DNA from: Labrenzia sp. CE80 | GTDB taxonomy: Bacteria > Pseudomonadota > Alphaproteobacteria > Rhizobiales > Stappiaceae | Length of the DNA stretch: 64,000 nucleotides | Reading direction: 5' to 3' | Assembly: GCF_009650605.1 (NCBI RefSeq) | Contig: NZ_WAJT01000001.1 | Location: 1,178,001-1,242,000, forward strand | Shown: piece by piece, positions 16,338-25,177 of the stretch | Position numbering within the stretch: the first letter of the stretch is position 1 | Layout: each line of letters begins with the position of its first letter | Made by a program: the position numbers and the translations under genes | The notes under the pieces: generated by a model | Seen by the model: the letters and a program-made list of their open reading frames with translations, nothing else | Database searches by the model: none | Told to the model about the DNA's origin: nothing

Positions 16338-18653
16338 TCAGTCGAAATTGAGTGGCGCTAGTTCCGTTCCTCCAAAGGACGGGAGGCTGTTGAGCATGTC
16401 GTCGACGGTCCCTTCGTCTAGCTGGACCGCCTCACGTTCGAAAACGGTAATAATTTCGGGGAATCGGGCGACAAGCACGAGCAATAGTAGATGGATCGCG
16501 ATGAAGGGTATGACCCCGCGGTAGATCGTGGCCGTGCTTATAGCTTGAATGGCCGCGCCAGTGACCTTGTCGATGTATGGTTTCGCTGGCGCGACTGACT
16601 TCAGGAAGAACAGCGAAAATCCGAAAGGCGGTGACATGAAGCTGGTCTGCAAATTGATGCCGATCAGGATTCCGAACCAGACCAAGTCGATCCCCAACGC
16701 CTGCGCAGGGATGATAAGGAGTGGCAACAAAATGAAGGCGATTTCGTAGAAATCCAGGACGAAACCCAGCACGAAAATTAGCGCGCTTACGAAAATCAGG
16801 AAACCTGTCGTGCCGCCTGGCAGCCCGAGCAGCAGCTCTTCGATCCAGATATGGCCGTCCACTCCGTAGAAGGTCAACGAAAATACGCGTGCCCCGATTA
16901 GAATGAATAGAACGAAAGTAGACAGTTCCGCGGTATTTTGAACCGTGTCTTTGAGTTTCTGCCAGCTCAGTTTTTTGGTTAGAAGCGCGAGAATAAGAGT
17001 GCCTACCGCACCCAGTGCACCGCCCTCGGTCGGCGTGGCCATGCCGATCAGAATGGTGCCAAGCACCAGAAAGATCAGGGCGAGGGGAGGGACGAGCACC
17101 AGGATAATGTTTTCGGTCAGTTTGGAGACCAGATTTATGGTCGTGAAACGGTTGATCAGGGCGATTGCGACCGCAAAGACGACACCGGTCGCGCCGGCTG
17201 TCACCATCGCCGCTTCTTCTTGTTCGGCAGGCATCAGCTTCATGACGGCCGCGATCAAAGCTGCCGATATAAGCAGAACTGCAACAAGGGACGTCGTGCC
17301 GGCCTGTTCACCGCGCGCGGAAACCGGCAGTGCAGGTGTGGTCCTTGGGCTCACGATCGTAAGAATGAAGATATAAAGAGCGAACATCGCGATCAGCAGC
17401 AATCCTGGCGCGAGCGCTGCCCGGTACATTTGCCCAACTGATACCCCGAGCTGGTCGGCCATTATGATCAGGACGAGAGAGGGCGGAATGATCTGAGCCA
17501 ATGTACCAGAGGCTATGATGACGCCTGTGGCGGTTTGTTGGCCGTAGCCGTAGCGCTGCATAATCGGGAGGGAGATAAGGCCCATGGAGATGACGCTTGC
17601 AGCGACGATCCCGGTTGTTGCAGCAAGCAACGCGCCGACAAAAATCACGGCGAACGCTAGACCTCCCCGCCAAGGGCCAAACAATTGGCCGATCGTGTTC
17701 AAGAGATCCTCGGCCAATCCGGTTCGCTCAAGCAGCAAACCCATGAAGGTGAAGAACGGAATAGCCAACAGCGTCTCGTTGGACATCGTCCCGTAGACCC
17801 GGTCCGGAATGGCTTGCAAGAAATTCGATTGAAAAAGATCAAGCTCGATGCCGACGAGACCAAACAGTAGACCTACTGCCCCTAGCGAGAAGGCAATCGG
17901 ATAACCGGACAAGAGCCCGACGATAAGGGCGCAAAACATGATTGGCGCAAGGTTGTGAATGGTCCAGGTTTTGAAATCCGGATCAACGGTGAGCCCCCTA
18001 ACCAGACTGGCGATTAAAACGAGAGCCAGAAGCAGGGACGCGAGGACAAGGGCGTGTCTGGAGAAGAATGACTTACATCCGGTTTCCCTTGATGGAGTGC
18101 GTTCAGATCCCGGCGAGTGATTGGAGTGGTCATTCAAACCCTTGAGTTCGTTCCAACACTTGATGATTTGCGACGCTGTCTGGAGCAGAAGAAGCGCGAA
18201 ACCAAGAGGGACCAGGATTTTGGCAGGCCAGAGAATCAATCCGCCGGGGTTGATCGAATATTCGCCGGTCGAAAAGGACGTTGCTGCAAAAGGGATGCCG
18301 TTGAATAGCATCAATCCGCATAGAGGAAGCAGGAAGAGTACATGACCGACGAGGTCGATCCGTAAACGATTGCGTTTGGAGATTGTCTTGAAAATCAAGT
18401 CAATACGAACATGACGGTCGCTTGCCATCACTTTTGCAGCTGATAGCAAAAATGCGGCACCAAAAAGATACCATTGGACCTCAAGCCAGCCATTTGAAGA
18501 GATTGAAAACAGCTTACGGACGATTGCGTTGCAGGCCGCGATCAGAATAGCCAGAAGGATCAGCCAGGCGACCTTTTGGCCAATCCATGCCGTGAAGGCA
18601 TCGATTTTTTTGCTGAGAGGCATTACCCCTGCAAGTCCGCGCCGCTGAGACAT
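16338..18653 (-). CDS. TRAP transporter fused permease (DctQ-DctM fusion)
   Basis: A 771-residue membrane protein in which a DctQ-like four-helix domain (about residues 18-170) is joined by a hydrophilic linker (about 172-197, Ser/Arg-rich) to a DctM-like domain. The DctM part shows AIPFFTFMGLLLERTGLAEDLL, ATTGIVAASVISMGLISLPIM, QIIPPSLVLIIMADQLGVSVGQMYRAAL and the late TSFMSPPFGFSLFFLK motif. Such fusions are typical of the mannitol/chloroaromatic or 2-keto-acid TRAP branch, in keeping with the TakP-like binding protein upstream. The start has GGAG six bases upstream. It is separated from dctP by a 74-base gap with a strong hairpin. Confidence 0.9.
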   Translation of the reverse strand: MSQRRGLAGVMPLSKKIDAFTAWIGQKVAWLILLAILIAACNAIVRKLFSISSNGWLEVQWYLFGAAFLLSAAKVMASDRHVRIDLIFKTISKRNRLRIDLVGHVLFLLPLCGLMLFNGIPFAATSFSTGEYSINPGGLILWPAKILVPLGFALLLLQTASQIIKCWNELKGLNDHSNHSPGSERTPSRETGCKSFFSRHALVLASLLLALVLIASLVRGLTVDPDFKTWTIHNLAPIMFCALIVGLLSGYPIAFSLGAVGLLFGLVGIELDLFQSNFLQAIPDRVYGTMSNETLLAIPFFTFMGLLLERTGLAEDLLNTIGQLFGPWRGGLAFAVIFVGALLAATTGIVAASVISMGLISLPIMQRYGYGQQTATGVIIASGTLAQIIPPSLVLIIMADQLGVSVGQMYRAALAPGLLLIAMFALYIFILTIVSPRTTPALPVSARGEQAGTTSLVAVLLISAALIAAVMKLMPAEQEEAAMVTAGATGVVFAVAIALINRFTTINLVSKLTENIILVLVPPLALIFLVLGTILIGMATPTEGGALGAVGTLILALLTKKLSWQKLKDTVQNTAELSTFVLFILIGARVFSLTFYGVDGHIWIEELLLGLPGGTTGFLIFVSALIFVLGFVLDFYEIAFILLPLLIIPAQALGIDLVWFGILIGINLQTSFMSPPFGFSLFFLKSVAPAKPYIDKVTGAAIQAISTATIYRGVIPFIAIHLLLLVLVARFPEIITVFEREAVQLDEGTVDDMLNSLPSFGGTELAPLNFD

Positions 18654-18672
18654 ACCGGCTCCGTAAAGCGTG

Positions 18673-18701
18673 GGCGCAGCAGCCAGTTTCGCTGCCGCGC
18701 C
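18673..18701 (-). other. Hairpin between dctP and the fused TRAP permease
   Basis: GGCGC-A-GCAGC (18673-18683) pairs with GCTGC-C-GCGCC (18691-18701), ten pairs with one mismatch around a 7-base loop. It lies just upstream of the permease ribosome site and could limit permease translation or protect the dctP message. Confidence 0.5.
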
Positions 18702-18727
18702 TTCATGATTGAGTGGATGTGGGAATA

Positions 18728-19816
18728 TTACTTGCGGGACGTCGAGATATTAATCGTGTCCATGCTGTATTCCGCGACCTGCCACCAGAGGTTTTCCTCC
18801 TTGCGGAAATCCAACATGGATCCGGAAATTTCCTTGAAGGTCGCGTTGTCGGCTCCGATTTCCTCGTAGAGTTCCACCGCGACATCGTAGCAGCGGTCAA
18901 GGATTTCCTTAGAGAAGGGTCGTAACTTCGCACCTGCGGCAATCAGACGGCGCAGAGCAGCCGGGTTGAGCGCATCGTAAGATGCGAGAACGTCAGTGTT
19001 GACCGCTTGGCTGGCGACGCGCAAAGCTTCTTGATAGCTCTTTGGAAGCTGATTCCACTCTTCCAGATTGATGAAAGCATGGAAGGCCAGCCCGGATTCC
19101 CACCAGCCAGGGTAATAATAGTAGGGAGCCACTTCTACGAAGCCTAGTTTTTCGTCATCATAGGGGCCGATCCACTCCGCGGCGTCGATTGTTCCGCGTT
19201 CCAGCGCCGGATAGATGTCGGCGGGGGCGAGTGTCTGCGAAACGGCGCCGACACGATTGAGGATTTGGCCTCCGAGGCCAGACATGCGGATCTTGATGCC
19301 CTGGAGGTCTTCAACAGTCTTGACCTCCTTGCGCCACCAGCCTCCCATTTGACATCCTGAATTGCCGACGGGGAAGGCGACAAGTCCGTTTTTCTCATAG
19401 AAGGGATCGAGGAGCTCGTTTCCGCCGCCATGATAGAACCAGGCATTCTGCTGCCGGGCATTGAGGCCGAACGGCAAGCCGGTTCCAAGCGCCCAGGTCG
19501 GATCGGCGCCCATCTTGTAGGCCGAGATGGTGTGCCCCATCTGGATGGTGTTGTTTATCACTCCGTCGATGGTCTGAAGACCGGGTACGATTTCTCCACC
19601 AGAGAAGACTTTTAGTTCAAAATTGCCGTCCGTGAGGTCACTGACGTACTTGGATAGAGTTTCCGCGCCGCCGAAGATAGTAGTCAGTGAGCGGGGGTAG
19701 CTGGATTGCAGCCTCCAGCTGACCTTCGGGCTCGATTGCGCAAGAGCCGGGGCGGCTAGTGCAGTGCTGGCAACAACACCGGTCGCTGCGCCTGAAATAA
19801 ATTTACGTCTATCCAT
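18728..19816 (-). CDS. TRAP transporter substrate-binding protein, TakP/DctP7-like, Tat-exported
   Basis: A 362-residue periplasmic binding protein. The start at 19816 is chosen because GGAGGAAAACACT precedes this ATG; the GTG at 19831 would overlap the ribosome site. The N-terminus has a twin-arginine signal (DRRKFISGAATGVVAS... ending ALA). The body matches the 2-oxoacid-binding TakP branch: WRLQSSYPRSLTTIFGG, YHGGGNELLDPFYEKNG, IRMSGLGGQILNRVG with the carboxylate-binding arginine, and the metal/ligand segment ERGTIDAAEWIGPYDD. Known members bind 2-keto acids with sodium and feed fused or paired 4TM/12TM permeases. It is first in a two-gene operon with a palindromic operator region shared with the divergent GST gene. 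Confidence 0.88.
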   Translation of the reverse strand: MDRRKFISGAATGVVASTALAAPALAQSSPKVSWRLQSSYPRSLTTIFGGAETLSKYVSDLTDGNFELKVFSGGEIVPGLQTIDGVINNTIQMGHTISAYKMGADPTWALGTGLPFGLNARQQNAWFYHGGGNELLDPFYEKNGLVAFPVGNSGCQMGGWWRKEVKTVEDLQGIKIRMSGLGGQILNRVGAVSQTLAPADIYPALERGTIDAAEWIGPYDDEKLGFVEVAPYYYYPGWWESGLAFHAFINLEEWNQLPKSYQEALRVASQAVNTDVLASYDALNPAALRRLIAAGAKLRPFSKEILDRCYDVAVELYEEIGADNATFKEISGSMLDFRKEENLWWQVAEYSMDTINISTSRK

Positions 19817-19998
19817 AGTGTTTTCCTCCACGTTATTTTGAATTACGTAGCGATCTTGTTTTTGTTTTTATCGGTTCAGTTTTATTGTTTTTATTTTGAA
19901 TATGGCCGATCCGGCAGAGTTCTGCGCAGCTTCTTATTTCGGTGGTTGGTGTTTCTTTTTTGGGTCTCTAGGCCCCTGTCGCCTATGTAGTCACGCGA

Positions 19999-20010
19999 TT
20001 GGTGCACCAA
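19999..20010. promoter_or_regulatory. Operator candidate TTGGTGCACCAA (copy 2)
   Basis: A perfect 12-bp palindrome about 183 bases upstream of the TRAP dctP start. Confidence 0.7.
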
Positions 20011-20157
20011 ATACATCACGTAAAATTTATCTTAAACCAATCACGTCGTATGGCTACACAAAAATGATATTTTGCGACAAAAAACATTTAACAATCAGAA
20101 GATTTGTAGTAAATGACTGTTTAGTCAATAGGTGGATATGCTTGTTTTTAGACACTT

Positions 20158-20173
20158 AATTGGTGCACCAATT
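20158..20173. promoter_or_regulatory. Operator candidate AATTGGTGCACCAATT (copy 3)
   Basis: A perfect 16-bp palindrome containing TTGGTGCACCAA, about 124 bases upstream of the GST start. This is the strongest copy of the motif. Confidence 0.72.
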
Positions 20174-20296
20174 TGATGCGCTGCATGTAATTCGCCAGTC
20201 AAGTAGACGGATTGGAATGGGCTGGTGGGTGCCGGTGACTCGGCAGGGGCGTTCTCGCAGGCTAAATCCTCAACTCAAGAAGTCAGGGTCAAATAG

Positions 20297-20935
20297 ATGA
20301 TCGATCTTTATACATGGACCACACCGAATGGCCGGAAGGTTTCAATTTTGCTGGAGGAGTTGGGTGTCGATTATACGGCTCACCCAATCGACATCTCCAA
20401 AGGCGAGCAGTTCGATCCGGAATTCCTGAAAATCGCTCCTAACAATCGTATTCCTGCGATTGTGGATCAGGATACTGGAATGCAGCTGATGGAGACGGGT
20501 GCCATCATGCTTTACCTGGCAAAGAAGCATGGCCGCTTCCAGGTTGAGGGTGATGAATATTGGCGCATGGTCGAATGGCTAATGTGGCAAATGGGAGGTT
20601 TGGGCCCGATGCTGGGTCAGGTGCATCACTTTGTGAAATACAATCAGGGCAAATCTGCCTATTCAGAAGAGCGGTATTCCACCGAAGCTCATCGTCTCTA
20701 CAAGGTTTTGAATACGCAGCTGGAAGGGCGTGACTACGTCGTCGGCGAAGGACGAGGTGTCTATACAATTGCAGACATGTCCATGTGGCCTTGGATTTCT
20801 CGGTTTGACTGGCAGCAGGTGGATTTAAACGCCTATCCGAATGTACGTGATTGGTATGTCCGCATTGCGGAACGTCCCGCAGTTCAGCGCGGCTACAATG
20901 TCCCCAAGTACGTCAGTGATGTTCCCATGCCGTGA
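20297..20935 (+). CDS. Glutathione S-transferase family protein, YfcG/Ure2p-like
   Basis: A 212-residue GST with an N-terminal thioredoxin fold and a C-terminal helical domain. The first segment IDLYTWTTPNGRKVSILLEELG carries the Thr/Asn pair (TTPNG) that replaces Tyr/Ser/Cys in the YfcG/Ure2p class, and the glutathione-binding NNRIPAIVD and ETGAIMLYLA motifs follow. YfcG-type proteins act as glutathione-dependent disulfide reductases or lyases. It starts an operon-like run (b561-like protein, 2-hydroxyacid dehydrogenase, LVIVD protein, HIBADH-like enzyme) that is divergent from the TRAP system and shares its operator. Confidence 0.88.
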   Translation: MIDLYTWTTPNGRKVSILLEELGVDYTAHPIDISKGEQFDPEFLKIAPNNRIPAIVDQDTGMQLMETGAIMLYLAKKHGRFQVEGDEYWRMVEWLMWQMGGLGPMLGQVHHFVKYNQGKSAYSEERYSTEAHRLYKVLNTQLEGRDYVVGEGRGVYTIADMSMWPWISRFDWQQVDLNAYPNVRDWYVRIAERPAVQRGYNVPKYVSDVPMP

Positions 20936-21028
20936 ACCTGTGCGCTTTTCCAAGCGCTGGATCGGCAGAGCCGCTGAACAAATCAATCATTAGAGGCAGA
21001 GCGGGCTTGAACCCGAGGGAGGAACCTA

Positions 21029-21745
21029 ATGAGCGACGTAGAGTCCCATTTTCCGACAGAGGTTTATATTGGCCTTCTGGGGCGGACCATTGAAATCCAT
21101 TGGAATTACCACGCCATCTTGATGTTCTCCATCTGGATGGTGCTGGTGCCACTTTGCATCATCATTATTCGATTTGGAAAACCGAAGCCGACCGAATTTG
21201 GTGTGCGCACAAAGATCGGGATCCTGAACCGAAGCTGGTGGTGGTTCAACGTCCATAAATACGGCCTGTTTTTCGCGATTTTCATGTCGTTGGGCGGGGT
21301 CGCCGTTGCCCTCATTGCCAGCGGTGGCTTCAGTGGGTCGGTTCATTCCCTGTTCGGCGCCATGACTGTGTTGATGGGCTGCCTTCAAGCGATTTCGGCG
21401 CTTCTGCGCGGCACTCACGGCGGTAAATACTACTACACGGGAAAGCCTGATGACCCCGAGTCGTGGAAGGGTGATCATTACAATCACACGCCGCGGCGTA
21501 GGAGGTTCGAAGCCTATCACAAGACTTCGGGTTACTTCACCGTCTTCTTTGCGTTCGGCGCGGTTGGTTCCGGCCTGATGCAGTACTCCATGCCGATCCT
21601 GACCGGGCTGATGTTTGTCATTCCTCTCGTGTTTCTCGCAACGTGGATTCGGCTCGAGTTCCTTGGACGTCAGTATGACGGATATCGCGCAGTTCATGGT
21701 TATGGGCTTGAGCATCCGTTCAACAAGGAACGCGAGTTCCTGTGA
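21029..21745 (+). CDS. Cytochrome b561-like integral membrane protein
   Basis: A 238-residue membrane protein with about five hydrophobic segments and histidines placed as in b561-type cytochromes: HWNYHAILM in the first helix region, NVHKYGLFFAIF in the second, VHSLFGAMTVLMGCLQ in the third and YHKTSGYFTVFFAFG in the fourth. These could hold two hemes that pass electrons across the membrane. Between helices three and four is an unusual hydrophilic loop rich in Gly, Tyr, His and Arg (GTHGGKYYYTG... RRRR). GGAGG precedes the start. No known electron donor is adjacent, but the neighbouring dehydrogenases and LVIVD protein may belong to the same pathway. Confidence 0.65.
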   Translation: MSDVESHFPTEVYIGLLGRTIEIHWNYHAILMFSIWMVLVPLCIIIIRFGKPKPTEFGVRTKIGILNRSWWWFNVHKYGLFFAIFMSLGGVAVALIASGGFSGSVHSLFGAMTVLMGCLQAISALLRGTHGGKYYYTGKPDDPESWKGDHYNHTPRRRRFEAYHKTSGYFTVFFAFGAVGSGLMQYSMPILTGLMFVIPLVFLATWIRLEFLGRQYDGYRAVHGYGLEHPFNKEREFL

Positions 21746-21881
21746 TGTGACTTGCGGCGCTGCCCGCATGGCGACCATCACGTTCAATTCTCTCAATCAA
21801 GTATGTGCGGCAAGCGTGCTTTCCGGGGCGGACGACATACTCGATTGGGTCAAAGTTTGAAGTCATAGAAGGGAAAACACT

Positions 21882-22820
21882 ATGGCAGACGTTGTGATTA
21901 GTGAATTCATGGACAGGCCAACGGCAGACGGCCTGATTTCAGAATATGACGTGCATTGGGATCCGGACCTTTGGGGCAACCGCGCGGAGCTCTTCGCGCA
22001 AGCCGCCGATGCGCGGGCCATCATCGTTCGCAATGCAACCCAGGTGAATGTCGAGTTTCTGGAGGCCGCGCCGAAACTGGAAATTGTCGCGCGAATGGGT
22101 GTGGGGTTGGACAATATCGACCTGGACGCTTGCAAAGCGCGTGGTGTCGAGGTTTGTCCTTCAATTGGAGCCAACGCTGCATCGGTGGCTGAATATGTGA
22201 TCGCCACCGCAATGATCTTGCTGCGCGGCCCCGCATATTTTGCTACGCCCGATGTTGTTTCTGGGACATGGGATCGTCCCAAATTTGCCAGCGGCGTTGA
22301 ACTCGGCGGTCGCACGATGGGCGTGGTGGGCTTCGGATCCATTGGTCAGGTTGTCGGCGGCAAGGCGCGGGCGATGGGCATGGATGTTATTGCATATGAT
22401 GCGATGATGCCTGATGACTCTCCCGCGTGGGAACATGCGCGCCGTGTCGATCTTGATACGTTGATCGCAGAATCCGACGTTATATCGTTGCATTGTCCGT
22501 TGCTGCCCCAGACCCGAGATCTGATTGGTGCGGAGCAATTTGCTCGCATGAAAAACAGCGCGGTTTTGATCAACTCTGCGCGTGGCGGAATCGTGAATGA
22601 AGCGGCCTGTGCAGCGGCCTTGAGGTCCGGGGCATTTGCTGGTGCAGCACTGGATACGCTCGACGTTGAGCCTATCAATGAGACGGCCTGCGCGCTCTTT
22701 TCCGGCATCGAAAATCTGATCCTCACGCCACACATTGCCGGCGTGACACAAGAATCCAATCGTCGGATCGCCGAGGTTGCAGTTGCCAATGTGAGGCGCG
22801 TTCTGAAGGCGCCTAGATAG
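21882..22820 (+). CDS. D-2-hydroxyacid dehydrogenase (phosphoglycerate dehydrogenase/CtBP family)
   Basis: A 312-residue NAD-dependent enzyme of the D-isomer-specific 2-hydroxyacid dehydrogenase family. Visible elements are VARMGVGLDNIDLDAC, the Rossmann loop GVVGFGSIGQVVG, the catalytic arginine in INSARGGIVNE, the acidic residue in ALDTLDVEP and the catalytic histidine in LTPHIAGVT. Members act on glycerate, lactate, sulfolactate and other 2-hydroxyacids. It lies downstream of the b561-like gene with a 136-base gap. Confidence 0.88.
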   Translation: MADVVISEFMDRPTADGLISEYDVHWDPDLWGNRAELFAQAADARAIIVRNATQVNVEFLEAAPKLEIVARMGVGLDNIDLDACKARGVEVCPSIGANAASVAEYVIATAMILLRGPAYFATPDVVSGTWDRPKFASGVELGGRTMGVVGFGSIGQVVGGKARAMGMDVIAYDAMMPDDSPAWEHARRVDLDTLIAESDVISLHCPLLPQTRDLIGAEQFARMKNSAVLINSARGGIVNEAACAAALRSGAFAGAALDTLDVEPINETACALFSGIENLILTPHIAGVTQESNRRIAEVAVANVRRVLKAPR

Positions 22821-22925
22821 ATCGCTTCGTTGACCCAGGACATCCAGCGCGTTGCCTGGTCGATATGCGGGAATGACCTTTCCGTTCTGACAAGAGCGAG
22901 AACATAGACCCAAGGAGACTGAAAT

Positions 22926-24185
22926 ATGGCCAGTCAAGATCTACCTAAGCCCGACTATGCCAAGAACATGAAACTGATCGGCTATTCAGATCAGGGAGGT
23001 CGCCCAGACGGCGTTCAGTTGATGGTCAACAAGGGCTTTGCCATCACCGGCCACATGTTCTCCAAGGGCTTTAGCGTTATCGATGTTCGCGATCCTCGGA
23101 ATCCGAAGCCGGTCAATTATGTGCCGGCGCCAAAGAATACCTGGAACATTCATCTCCAGACCCACGGTGACCTGCTGCTTGTGATCAACGCAAAGGACAT
23201 GTTTGCCTCGGTCGAGTTCCAGGATGAAAAGCAGTACTATAAGGGTGCTTTGGGCAAAAAGGTGGGCACGGCGGATGCCTCTTCGGCACCGCCACGTGAC
23301 TGGACGGCCGGTCTCGCTGTCTATGATATTTCCAACCCTGCAGAGCCGCGGAAGATCTCCTTCATGCCGGTTGAGGGTGGCGGTATTCACCGCCTTTGGT
23401 ATGTCGGTGGACGCTGGGCCTATGCTTCCGTTCTGCTCGATGGCTTCACTGACTACATCTTCATGACGATCGACATGGCCGATCCAAGCAATCCAAAGGA
23501 AGCCGGGCGCTACTGGCTTCCTGGCATGCATGCCGCCGGTGGTGAAACGCTGTCTGATGCATCCCAGCGCGGTGGATTGCATCATCCAATTGTCCATGGT
23601 GATACAGCTTATTGTGCCTGGCGCGATGCGGGGCTGGTGGTTCTCGACATTGCGGATCGATCCGCCCCCAGCCTCATCACCCACAGGAACTGGTCTCCAC
23701 CCTATGGTGGGGGAACACATAACGCCTTGCCGCTGCCAGATCGCGATCTGTTGGTGGTCGCGGATGAAGCGGTGCTGGACAACTGCGAAGACGGAATCAA
23801 GTACATCTGGATGTTTGACATCCGGGACAAGTCGAACCCGGTCAGCATCTCAACTTTCCCGACGCCTGATGAAACTGATTATGTCGCCAAGGGAGCTCAT
23901 TTCGGTCCGCATAATATCTATGAGAACCGCCCCGATGGGATGATCAGTTCCGACACGATCTTCTCGACCTACCAGAATGCTGGAATCCGGGTTACCGACA
24001 TCAGCAATGCTTATCGGCCTGAAGAGGTTGCTGCGTTTGTTCCACCAGCTCCCAATCGCTTGATGGATAAGCGTCCGAACAGGCCGCAGGTCATTCAATC
24101 ATGTGATGTTTGGGTTTCCGCTGAAGGTCTCGTTTACAGCAATGACTACAACGGCGGGCTCTACATCCTGGAATACAATAACTGA
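22926..24185 (+). CDS. LVIVD-repeat beta-propeller protein
   Basis: A 419-residue soluble protein without a signal peptide, built from repeats of the LVIVD type: FSVIDVRDPRNPKPV, LAVYDISNPAEPRKI, MTIDMADPSNPKEAG, LVVLDIADRSAPSL, MFDIRDKSNPVSI and RVTDISNAYRPEEVA. Six such blades suggest a propeller. Many histidines (GIHRLWYV, GLHHPIVHG, GGGTHNALP, AHFGPHNIYE) lie in loops and could bind a metal, giving it enzyme potential. GGAGA precedes the start. No enzymatic function is established for this family that I can name with certainty; its place among dehydrogenases suggests a catabolic role. Confidence 0.75.
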   Translation: MASQDLPKPDYAKNMKLIGYSDQGGRPDGVQLMVNKGFAITGHMFSKGFSVIDVRDPRNPKPVNYVPAPKNTWNIHLQTHGDLLLVINAKDMFASVEFQDEKQYYKGALGKKVGTADASSAPPRDWTAGLAVYDISNPAEPRKISFMPVEGGGIHRLWYVGGRWAYASVLLDGFTDYIFMTIDMADPSNPKEAGRYWLPGMHAAGGETLSDASQRGGLHHPIVHGDTAYCAWRDAGLVVLDIADRSAPSLITHRNWSPPYGGGTHNALPLPDRDLLVVADEAVLDNCEDGIKYIWMFDIRDKSNPVSISTFPTPDETDYVAKGAHFGPHNIYENRPDGMISSDTIFSTYQNAGIRVTDISNAYRPEEVAAFVPPAPNRLMDKRPNRPQVIQSCDVWVSAEGLVYSNDYNGGLYILEYNN

Positions 24186-24248
24186 CTATTCATTAGCGCA
24201 GGTGACCAAAAGACATTTGAGTTCGAAAAAGATACAGGGAGCGAAGAA

Positions 24249-25109
24249 ATGACTGTCTGCGTCATTGGGTTGGGCATCATGGGTGGCGCTTATGCACGAA
24301 ACCTGCTGGAGGCAGGTCAAGCTGTTATCGGCGTTGATCCGCTTGAGGCTGCGCGACATTCTGTACCGGGCGCGCAGACTCACGCCGAACTTGGTGCGTG
24401 GATTGCCTCCTGTGATCTGATCGTCCTGTCACTGGTCTCTCCGGTAGTTCTGGAAAACGTCGCTGACGCGCTTTGCGCGTTCGTCAAACCCGGGCAGATC
24501 ATTGTCGAAACAGGGACGTTTGCGCTTGCAGACAAGCAAAAGGCGCAGGACATTCTGGCGCGCGTAGGCGCCGTGTTGCTGGATTGCCCTGTAAGTGGAA
24601 CGGGGACCCAGGCGGCATCAGGTGATTTGGTCATGATGGTGTCGGGGCCCACGAAAGAAGTCGCTACAGCGCGTCCACTCTTGGAGAAATTCACGAGGCT
24701 GATCATTGAAGCCGGTGAGTTCGGCAATGGTAGCAAACTGAAATTCGTCGCCAATCACGCAGTTGCACTTCACAATGTGGCTGCTGCCGAAACGCTAAAT
24801 TACGCTGACCGCTTGAACCTAGACCGGGACACGGTTTTTGAAATGTTGAGTCGCGGCGCTGGTCAATCGCGCATGTCAGATTTGCGTATGCCGCTTATGA
24901 TGTCGGGTGGCTACGAACCACCAAGCGCCAATATGAAAATGTTTGAGAAAGACCTGTCTGTCATTGGCGATGATATTGCCGAGAAAGGCGTACAAGCGCC
25001 GTTGTTCGATGCTGCTCGGGCACTCTATGAAACGGCCTTCGAAGCATTGCCGCCAACAGTTGATACCGCTGCAGTGTTTGAGGTCTACCGAAAGGACCTG
25101 GGCCGCTAG
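24249..25109 (+). CDS. NAD(P)-dependent beta-hydroxyacid dehydrogenase (3-hydroxyisobutyrate dehydrogenase family)
   Basis: A 286-residue HIBADH-type enzyme: VIGLGIMGGAYARNLLEAG at the N-terminus, LDCPVSGTGTQAASGDLVMM as substrate loop and the catalytic lysine in SKLKFVANHAVALHN at about residue 165. It is the last gene of the plus-strand run beginning with the GST. With the enzymes at 5451 and 6328 it is the third of its family in the window. It converges with the PuuB-like oxidase gene at 25178. Confidence 0.85.
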   Translation: MTVCVIGLGIMGGAYARNLLEAGQAVIGVDPLEAARHSVPGAQTHAELGAWIASCDLIVLSLVSPVVLENVADALCAFVKPGQIIVETGTFALADKQKAQDILARVGAVLLDCPVSGTGTQAASGDLVMMVSGPTKEVATARPLLEKFTRLIIEAGEFGNGSKLKFVANHAVALHNVAAAETLNYADRLNLDRDTVFEMLSRGAGQSRMSDLRMPLMMSGGYEPPSANMKMFEKDLSVIGDDIAEKGVQAPLFDAARALYETAFEALPPTVDTAAVFEVYRKDLGR

Positions 25110-25177
25110 CAGCTGGATCGGTCGTTGGTCACACTGTGGCGTAGGTTGCTAAATCATTGGCAATTCAGGTGAATGCA

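Larger units (their letters stand above)
19817..20296. other. Divergent control region between the TRAP operon and the GST operon
   Basis: An AT-rich region of about 480 bases with two perfect TTGGTGCACCAA palindromes about 160 bases apart. No convincing gene lies in it; the frame at 19896-20159 has no ribosome site and low-complexity content. Confidence 0.55.

Noticed and set aside
21882..22820. Assignment as (S)-sulfolactate dehydrogenase, with the Ldh2-type gene at 1806 as its (R)-specific partner and the TTT protein as sulfolactate importer
   Set aside because: The combination resembles the sulfolactate system in family membership only; the genes are 20 kb apart, no sulfolactate sulfo-lyase is present, and both families are broad.
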